Source: Devosia sp.
Lineage (GTDB): Bacteria > Pseudomonadota > Alphaproteobacteria > Rhizobiales > Devosiaceae
NCBI GenBank assembly: GCA_016793415.1
Contig: JAEUMC010000749.1
Coordinates: 1 to 5,138, forward strand
Length of the DNA stretch: 5,138 bases
Direction of reading: 5' to 3'
The stretch's first letter is position 1; each line of letters opens with the position of its first letter. A program made the position numbers and the translations under genes. Below the pieces are notes generated by a model. That model had not been told where the DNA came from and searched no databases. It saw nothing but the letters and a program-made list of their open reading frames with translations. Of this stretch, positions 1 to 5,138 are shown piece by piece.

Positions 1-1017
1 CTGCTGCCGCTGCGCGGGCACTCGAACGTGCAGGGGATCGGCACGATCGGGGTGAAGCCGGTGGTGTCCGAGCAGGTGTTCGCCGCCATGGAGCAGGCGT
101 TCGGCGTAACGCTCGGCCGAAACAAGGGCCTCGACACCATGGCCGGGCTCGAAGCCGCCGCGCGCGGCGAGATCGACAGCGCGGTGATCATGGGCGGGAA
201 CCTCTGGGGGGCGACGCCGGACACCGCGTTTGCCAGCCGGGCGATGGAGGCAATCGGCTTCAAGCTGTTTCTCACCACCACGCTGAACCGTGGCCACGTG
301 CATGGGCTGGGCGACGGGGAGGTGCTGATCCTGCCGGTCACCGCCCGCGACGAGGAATGGTCGCCGACGACGCAGGAATCGATGTTCAACTTCGTCCGCC
401 TGTCGGATGGCGGCATCGAGCGGCTCGACAATGTGCGGCCGGAAACGGTGATCCTCTGCGACCTCGCCGCACAATTGCTGCCGGATAGCCCGGTGCCGTT
501 CGAGCGATTCAAGGAACACCGGCAAGTCCGTGCAGTCATTGCGAAAGTCGTGCCGGGGCTGGAGCAACTCGCCGATATCGATGTGGCCAAGCGCGAGTTC
601 CACATCAAGCACCGGGTGATGCACGCGCCCGAGTTCGGCACGCTGGACGGCAAGGCGCATTTCGTGGTCACGCCGCTGCCCAGGGCGCCGGCGCCGCTCA
701 CCCTCGCGACGGTGCGCTCGGAAGGGCAGTTCAACACCATCATCTACGAAGAGCAGGACAGCTACCGGCTGAAGGCGGGGCGAGACGCGATCTTTCTCAA
801 CCGCGAGGACATGGCGGCGTTTGGGGTGCGCGATGGACAACGGGTGACCATCGCCTCCGACGCCGGGCGGATGGAGGGCACCGCCACGGCGTTCGACCTG
901 CCGCGCGGCTCGGCATTGGCCTATTACCCCGAGGCCAATGTGCTCTGCGGCACTGCGGTCGATCCGCGCTCTAAAACTCCGGCCTTCAAGTCGGTGCCGG
1001 TGTGGATCGAGGGGTAG
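1..1017 (+). CDS. Molybdopterin oxidoreductase, YdeP/FdhF-like alpha subunit (C-terminal part, 5' end outside window)
   Basis: The reading frame is open from the first base, so this is the C-terminal 338 residues of a longer protein; full-length relatives are about 750-770 residues. The GTG at 28 is internal, because the nine codons before it already read as family sequence ending in RGHSNVQG. Family marks include that motif (window residues 5-12), GRNKGLDTMAGL, the GGNLWGATPD segment, and NRGHVHG followed by a TTQESMFNFVRLSDGG stretch. From about residue 243 to the end is a molybdopterin dinucleotide-binding domain, opening FNTIIYEEQDSYR. The family is cytoplasmic, binds bis-MGD and is annotated as formate-dehydrogenase-like. 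E. coli YdeP is linked to acid resistance, and the physiological substrate is generally unproven. The active-site and iron-sulfur regions lie upstream and cannot be judged. The TAG stop is not followed by a hairpin with a T-run. Family assignment is confident; substrate is unknown. Confidence 0.9.
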   Translation: MLPLRGHSNVQGIGTIGVKPVVSEQVFAAMEQAFGVTLGRNKGLDTMAGLEAAARGEIDSAVIMGGNLWGATPDTAFASRAMEAIGFKLFLTTTLNRGHVHGLGDGEVLILPVTARDEEWSPTTQESMFNFVRLSDGGIERLDNVRPETVILCDLAAQLLPDSPVPFERFKEHRQVRAVIAKVVPGLEQLADIDVAKREFHIKHRVMHAPEFGTLDGKAHFVVTPLPRAPAPLTLATVRSEGQFNTIIYEEQDSYRLKAGRDAIFLNREDMAAFGVRDGQRVTIASDAGRMEGTATAFDLPRGSALAYYPEANVLCGTAVDPRSKTPAFKSVPVWIEG

Positions 1018-1107
1018 GGCGCTGGGATAAGCCCACACCCTTGCCCCCTCACCGGTGGAGCCAAATGTGCCGACATGGTGAAGCATTAGGGCGACCTTGC
1101 CGGGCCA

Positions 1108-1139
1108 CCGAACTCGGATAATGTTTCCCCTGGGTTCGG
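1108..1139. promoter_or_regulatory. Imperfect inverted repeat around the predicted -10 box
   Basis: CCGAACTCGG (1108-1117) faces CTGGGTTCGG (1130-1139). Six outer pairs are perfect (CCGAAC/GTTCGG), and with two G-T pairs the stem runs ten base pairs around a 12-nt loop. The predicted -10 box starts at the inner edge of the left arm and runs into the loop. The right arm ends on the purine run that serves as ribosome binding site. It could be an operator or, if transcription starts upstream, a leader hairpin that hides the ribosome binding site. It could also be chance in GC-rich DNA. Confidence 0.35.
1117..1122 (+). promoter_or_regulatory. Possible -10 box for the pentapeptide-repeat gene
   Basis: GATAAT matches the sigma-70 consensus at five of six positions and lies 27 nt before the start codon. 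It stands out as AT-rich in a GC-rich gap. No good -35 accompanies it: a 17-nt spacer gives ACCTTG (1094-1099), and the better-looking TTGCCG (1097-1102) is only 14 nt away. If used, it would be a weak or activator-dependent promoter with a very short leader. This is inference from sequence only. Confidence 0.25.
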
Positions 1140-1142
1140 GGA
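1138..1142 (+). promoter_or_regulatory. Ribosome binding site of the pentapeptide-repeat gene
   Basis: GGGGA lies 7 nt before the ATG at 1150 and supports that start. It overlaps the right arm of the inverted repeat at 1108-1139. It can alternatively pair with TCCCC at 1126-1130, so access by the ribosome could depend on leader folding. Confidence 0.45.
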
Positions 1143-1149
1143 CTACGAA

Positions 1150-2802
1150 ATGACTGACGACAAGCAGGAGCAGCCGGCGCCGGAAATCGACCGTCCCGGC
1201 GAGCGCGCAAAGGCGTTCAACGCTGCGATGGCGACGCTGGGTATTGCCATCGTCGTCTTCATTGTCGGCGTGGTCGTCGGCTTCCCGCTTGCCACCTTCG
1301 GGGTGGAGTTCGTCACTTCCAACGGCGGCGTAGTGTTCGGGCTGCTGTTTGGCTTCCTCGTCCTGGTGCTGGTCGTCACCGCGGTGCTGATGATCTTCCG
1401 TCGGCAGATCTGGGAGAGCCTGTTCAAGCGTGGCGAAGTCGAGATGGAGCGGTTCGCGCGGCCGCTCTCGGAAGTGGCGCGTTTTGCGGCGCTGCAAAAG
1501 GTCCACGAAGCCACGGAATCCGCACGCGATCTCGCCGAACTGGTACTGGCGCGCTACGCCTGGGTGTCGACCCGGCGCTGGCTGATGGCGACGATCACCG
1601 CATTCATTGCCGCCATCGCAGCGCTGGCCGGGTCGGCCCTGCTGTTCCAGCAGAACCAGTTGCTGCGCACCCAGATCGGGCTGATGCAGGATCAGAACGG
1701 CCGCATCGAGGAACAGAACCGCTTCATCCAGAGCCAGATCGAGCTGGGCGAAGCGCAGCGCTCAACTTCGATCGTGCCCGAAATCCTCGAGATCGGCGCG
1801 CAGGTGGCGCAGGAGGTGGCGGCGGTCAACACCTATGCCGGCGACCAGCCGTCGATCGCCATGCTCAGCCCGGGCCTTCGAGCCCGCATCATCGCAGCGA
1901 CGACGGCGGCACGACCGTACCGCTATCTCCGCAACCCGTTGACCGATCTCGACGAGAACCTGCTGATGTCGTCGGGCCTGCTGCGGCGGGCCGACCTCGC
2001 GGCGTCGGCGACGGTGCGCCAGCAGCTCGACGCGGCGAGCGGCGCTGTGCAGTTCGCCGGCGAGCAGACGGGCGTGATGTCCGACCGGCCGCTATCGCCG
2101 GAGCGCGGGCAGATCATCGGTCTGCTGATCTCCAACGGGCTCACGGATTTCTCGACCCTCAACGGCGCGGATTTCAGCTTTGCCGAGGTGCGGTCGGCCA
2201 GCACCGGCAGCCAGATCCGTTTTCACTTCGCGTCGCTGCGCTTCGCCAATTTCGATCGGCAGTTGCTGGTCGGAGCGGAGTTCGACGGCGCCTATCTCGA
2301 ACACGCGCGGTTCCGCAACGCCAACATCAACTACACGCGGTTCACCGCCGGCGAGCTGCCCTCGATCAGTGGCGGCGAGGGCTTGAAGCAGGGGGCGCAG
2401 CTCTCGGGGGCCGACTTTTCCGGTGCGCTGCTCAAGCATGCCTCGTTCGACGGCAGCCGCGGTTTCGGCATCAATTTCGATGGCGGCGTGGTGCACAACA
2501 CGACGTTCGCGGGCACCTCGATGGCCGGCAGCACGTTCCGCAACACCATCTTCGGGATGGTGGATTTCACCGGTGCCGATCTGAAAAGCGTCGATTTCGA
2601 CGGGGCGATTGTGTTCGACCCCGGCTTCCTCGATAGCGTTGCCAAGCAGGCGGCGCCGGAGAGCTTCGTACGCGAGCGCTTCGAGATCGCGCCGCTCGCC
2701 GCCGAGGAGTTCGCCCGCCACCCGCGCTGGTCCGATGCGTGGCTGGATGGGCTCGAGGCCAAGCCGGCCTATCGGATCACACGTGTAGGAGCGTTCGAAT
2801 GA
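1150..2802 (+). CDS. Membrane-anchored pentapeptide-repeat protein with coiled coil
   Basis: The protein has 550 residues. Predicted membrane helices lie at about 27-50, 61-83 and 145-166. The 61-residue loop between helices 2 and 3 is rich in Arg/Lys, so the positive-inside rule places it in the cytoplasm and everything after helix 3 in the periplasm. Residues 167-200 form a heptad coiled coil: d positions Leu172, Met179, Ile186, Ile193; a positions Asn169, Ile176, Asn183, Asn190, Ile197. A mixed segment (about 205-335) follows. Pentapeptide repeats of the A(D/N)FXX type then run at 339-347, 376-400 and, without a break, 421-490, which in this family fold as a right-handed quadrilateral beta-helix. 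The last 60 residues are non-repeat. No enzyme motif is visible; family members usually act as scaffolds or binding surfaces. The start has a GGGGA site 7 nt upstream. The gene overlaps the downstream DUF2461 gene by 4 nt. Function is unknown; architecture is confident. Confidence 0.87.
   Translation: MTDDKQEQPAPEIDRPGERAKAFNAAMATLGIAIVVFIVGVVVGFPLATFGVEFVTSNGGVVFGLLFGFLVLVLVVTAVLMIFRRQIWESLFKRGEVEMERFARPLSEVARFAALQKVHEATESARDLAELVLARYAWVSTRRWLMATITAFIAAIAALAGSALLFQQNQLLRTQIGLMQDQNGRIEEQNRFIQSQIELGEAQRSTSIVPEILEIGAQVAQEVAAVNTYAGDQPSIAMLSPGLRARIIAATTAARPYRYLRNPLTDLDENLLMSSGLLRRADLAASATVRQQLDAASGAVQFAGEQTGVMSDRPLSPERGQIIGLLISNGLTDFSTLNGADFSFAEVRSASTGSQIRFHFASLRFANFDRQLLVGAEFDGAYLEHARFRNANINYTRFTAGELPSISGGEGLKQGAQLSGADFSGALLKHASFDGSRGFGINFDGGVVHNTTFAGTSMAGSTFRNTIFGMVDFTGADLKSVDFDGAIVFDPGFLDSVAKQAAPESFVRERFEIAPLAAEEFARHPRWSDAWLDGLEAKPAYRITRVGAFE
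2787..2791 (+). promoter_or_regulatory. Strong ribosome binding site that sets the DUF2461 start
   Basis: AGGAG lies 7 nt before the ATG at 2799, inside the last codons of the pentapeptide-repeat gene. It selects this ATG over a GTG 60 nt upstream in the same frame. That longer form would add 20 residues unlike the family N-terminus. Confidence 0.75.
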
Positions 2803-3476
2803 GCGGGTTCCCCAAACAGACCTTCGAGTTTCTCGCGGGGATCGCCAAGCATAACGAGAAGGCGTGGTTCGACGCCAACCGGCCGCTCTACGAAGCCGGC
2901 TATGTCGAGCCGGGCAAGGCCTTCGTCGCCGAGATCGGACCCAGGCTCAAGGCGATCTCGCCCGAGGTGCAGTTCGACCCCAAGGTCAACGGCTCGATCT
3001 CGCGCATCAATCGCGACATCCGGTTTTCCAAGGACAAGCGGCCATACAAGCAGCACCTGGCGCTGTGGTTCTGGCATGGCGACAAGCGCGGCTGGGACCG
3101 GCCAGGCTTCTACGTGCATATCGAGGCGGAGCGGGTGTTCCTCGGCACCGGCATGTACGGTTTCGACAAGGATACGCTCGACAGTTTCCGCCAATCGATC
3201 ATCCACCCGCGCTCCGGCAAGGCGCTGGTTGCGGCGGTCAACGAGGTGAAGTCGAAGGGCGCCTATTCGATCGGCGAGAAGACGCGCAAGCTCATGCCCC
3301 GTGGCTTCGAGACCGACCCCGACCGGGCCGAGTTCCTGCTTTATGAGGGCCTGACTGCCGGCATCGAACTGCCGGCCAGCGCTGCGGCACAGCCGGACTT
3401 CGCTGACGTGTGCCTCGAGCATTTTGCCAATGCCGCGCCGATCGCGCGGTGGTTGATCGCCGAGGTGGCGGGGTAG
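2799..3476 (+). CDS. DUF2461 family protein
   Basis: The protein has 225 residues, the usual size for DUF2461 (TIGR02453-type) proteins. Family marks are an N-terminal helix with HNEKAWFDANRPLY (Trp23, Phe24, Asn27, Tyr31), and a basic core motif from Arg69 to Tyr83 reading SRINRDIRFSKDKRPYK (Arg72, Arg75, Phe76, Lys78, Lys80, Pro82, Tyr83). A GFYVHIEAERVFLGTGMYGF segment (103-122) completes the signature. There is no signal peptide or membrane helix, so it is probably cytoplasmic. The family has no established biochemical role, and the run of conserved Arg/Lys residues suggests an anionic ligand, which is inference only. The start is the ATG of an ATGA overlap with the pentapeptide-repeat gene, preceded by AGGAG, so the two are likely translationally coupled. 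The stop is followed 26 nt later by a palindromic repeat. Family assignment is confident; function unknown. Confidence 0.92.
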   Translation: MSGFPKQTFEFLAGIAKHNEKAWFDANRPLYEAGYVEPGKAFVAEIGPRLKAISPEVQFDPKVNGSISRINRDIRFSKDKRPYKQHLALWFWHGDKRGWDRPGFYVHIEAERVFLGTGMYGFDKDTLDSFRQSIIHPRSGKALVAAVNEVKSKGAYSIGEKTRKLMPRGFETDPDRAEFLLYEGLTAGIELPASAAAQPDFADVCLEHFANAAPIARWLIAEVAG

Positions 3477-3502
3477 GGCGTTTCGCTGCGGCTGGGGTGT
3501 GT

Positions 3503-3615
3503 ACTGCCCCTCACCCCGACCCTCTCCCCAGCGGGGAGAGGGGGCGATGTAGCACCGCCGGTGCAAGGTGCGTCCCCTCTCCCCGCAGGGGAGAGGGTCA
3601 GGGTGAGGGGGCAGT
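3503..3615. repeat. Palindromic intergenic repeat, three hairpins closed by an outer stem (REP/RIME-like)
   Basis: The 113-bp element fills most of the 162-bp gap between two convergent genes. An outer stem joins 3503-3519 to 3598-3615 (ACTGCCCC...GGGGCAGT), with one bulged base and one mismatch. Inside are three hairpins: CCCTCTCCCC/GGGGAGAGGG at 3520-3542 (10 bp, AGC loop), GCACC/GGTGC at 3552-3564 (5 bp, GCC loop), and a second CCCTCTCCCC/GGGGAGAGGG at 3575-3597 (10 bp, GCA loop). The two halves are inverted copies, so a single long hairpin of about 40 bp is the alternative fold. The style matches dispersed palindromic repeats common between genes in Proteobacteria, including rhizobial mosaic elements. 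No T-run follows any hairpin on either strand, so it is not a classical intrinsic terminator, though it may block or stabilise transcript ends. Exact family is not established here. Confidence 0.88.
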
Positions 3616-3638
3616 TCAGGCACTGTCGATCGATCTCC

Positions 3639-4673
<1,035 letters not shown>

Positions 4674-4681
4674 GATGTCGA

Positions 4682-4686
4682 CTTTC
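4682..4686 (-). promoter_or_regulatory. Weak ribosome binding site of the aldo/keto reductase gene, overlapping the MFS stop
   Basis: Read on the minus strand, GAAAG lies 8 nt before the reductase ATG and shares bases with the TGA stop of the upstream MFS gene (TGAAAG). The match to the anti-Shine-Dalgarno sequence is modest, so reductase translation probably depends on ribosomes terminating at the MFS stop. Confidence 0.4.
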
Positions 4687-5138
4687 AGTTGGAGGGAGCG
4701 AGCGCAGCGTTGCGGCGGAGCAGCAGGCTGACCAGCAGGAGGGCGAGGGCCAGCAGCGGCAGCACGGCGCCGACCAGGGGCAGGGCAGTGAGGCCGAGCC
4801 CCTGTTCGAGGGCAACGCCGCCGAGCCAGGCGCCGAGCGCGTTACCGAGGTTGAAGGCGGCGATGTTGAGCGATGAGGCGAGGCTGGTGCCGGCGCCGCC
4901 GGCCTTTTCCAGCACCCAGAGCTGCAGCGGCGCCACGGTGGCGAAGCCTGCCGCACCGAGGAGGCCAACCGCGATCACTGCAGTGACCGGGTTGGGCAGG
5001 GCGAGGCTCATCGCCAGCATGACGATGCTGAGGGTGGCAAGCGTGCCGAGGACGCTCCAGAGCAGGTTCCGGTCGGCAAGCTTGCCGCCGAGCAGATTGC
5101 CGACGACGAGGCCGCCACCGAACACCAGGAGGATCGGC
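4685..5138 (-). CDS. MFS efflux transporter, AraJ/YdhP-like DHA1 type (C-terminal part, 5' end outside window)
   Basis: The frame stays open to the right edge, so only the last 150 or so residues of a protein usually near 390-400 residues are present. The GTG at 5123-5125 is internal, since in-frame codons before it read PILL and continue a membrane helix. The piece holds about five hydrophobic helices, matching helices 8-12 of a 12-helix major facilitator. GGKLADR, after the first helix, is the MFS motif A copy of the loop between helices 8 and 9. The SLNIAAFNLGNALGAWLGG segment in the penultimate helix is typical of the AraJ/YdhP-like sugar and drug efflux subgroup of DHA1 exporters. It sits in the inner membrane and should use the proton gradient to export a small molecule; the substrate is unknown. 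The tail after the last helix is short (RRNAALAPSN). The aldo/keto reductase gene starts 11 nt downstream. Confidence 0.88.
   Translation of the reverse strand, partial: PILLVFGGGLVVGNLLGGKLADRNLLWSVLGTLATLSIVMLAMSLALPNPVTAVIAVGLLGAAGFATVAPLQLWVLEKAGGAGTSLASSLNIAAFNLGNALGAWLGGVALEQGLGLTALPLVGAVLPLLALALLLVSLLLRRNAALAPSN

Noticed and set aside
1050..1081. Possible terminator after the oxidoreductase gene (CACCGGTG palindrome and ATGT-GCCG-ACAT hairpin at 1065-1076)
   Set aside because: The stems are only four base pairs each and no T-run follows, so a terminator cannot be supported.
2092..2721. Minus-strand open frame of 209 codons inside the pentapeptide-repeat gene
   Set aside because: Its apparent regular sequence mirrors the pentapeptide periodicity of the sense strand; no ribosome binding site or known domain.
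2739..2798. Upstream GTG start that would lengthen the DUF2461 protein by 20 residues
   Set aside because: The ATG at 2799 has an AGGAG site at ideal spacing and gives the family-typical N-terminus; the added residues do not resemble the family.
3503..3615. Short CRISPR-like array from the repeated hairpin sequence
   Set aside because: There are only two copies, and they are inverted relative to each other and fully explained by a palindromic element; no regular spacers.
2769..3623. Minus-strand open frame of 284 codons across the DUF2461 gene and the palindromic repeat
   Set aside because: It is antisense to a well-supported gene, and its first part (PHPDPLPCGERG, PSPRWGEGRGEG) is just the translated repeat, a pattern familiar from spurious gene calls over such elements.

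Overview
The window is GC-rich, densely coded DNA from a bacterial chromosome. The protein types and the short GC-rich palindromic repeat between convergent genes point to an alphaproteobacterium, most likely of the Hyphomicrobiales (a Devosia-like or rhizobial relative). That placement is inference from sequence style, not from a marker gene. It holds five protein-coding genes, two of them cut by the window edges, and no RNA genes, CRISPR array, insertion sequence or phage genes that I can see.

Left part (1-1149): the C-terminal 338 codons of a large molybdopterin oxidoreductase of the YdeP/FdhF-like type, then a 132-bp gap. The gap carries a plausible -10 box inside an imperfect inverted repeat, just ahead of the next gene.

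Middle (1150-3476): a two-gene, translationally coupled unit on the + strand. The first gene encodes a membrane-anchored pentapeptide-repeat protein with three predicted membrane helices, a heptad coiled coil with Asn at core positions, and a right-handed beta-helix (pentapeptide) domain. The second, overlapping it by ATGA, encodes a DUF2461 protein. Neither has an assigned function here; the coupling suggests they act together.

Right part (3477-5138): a 113-bp palindromic repeat made of three hairpins closed by an outer stem lies between the convergent gene ends. Beyond it, on the - strand, is a probable operon of an MFS efflux permease (5' end outside the window) followed after 11 nt by an aldo/keto reductase with a complete catalytic tetrad.

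Most of the window is ordinary metabolism and transport. The parts worth a second look are the pentapeptide/DUF2461 pair, the palindromic repeat, and the inverted repeat over the predicted promoter of the pair. I found no clear evidence of a wholly new system.
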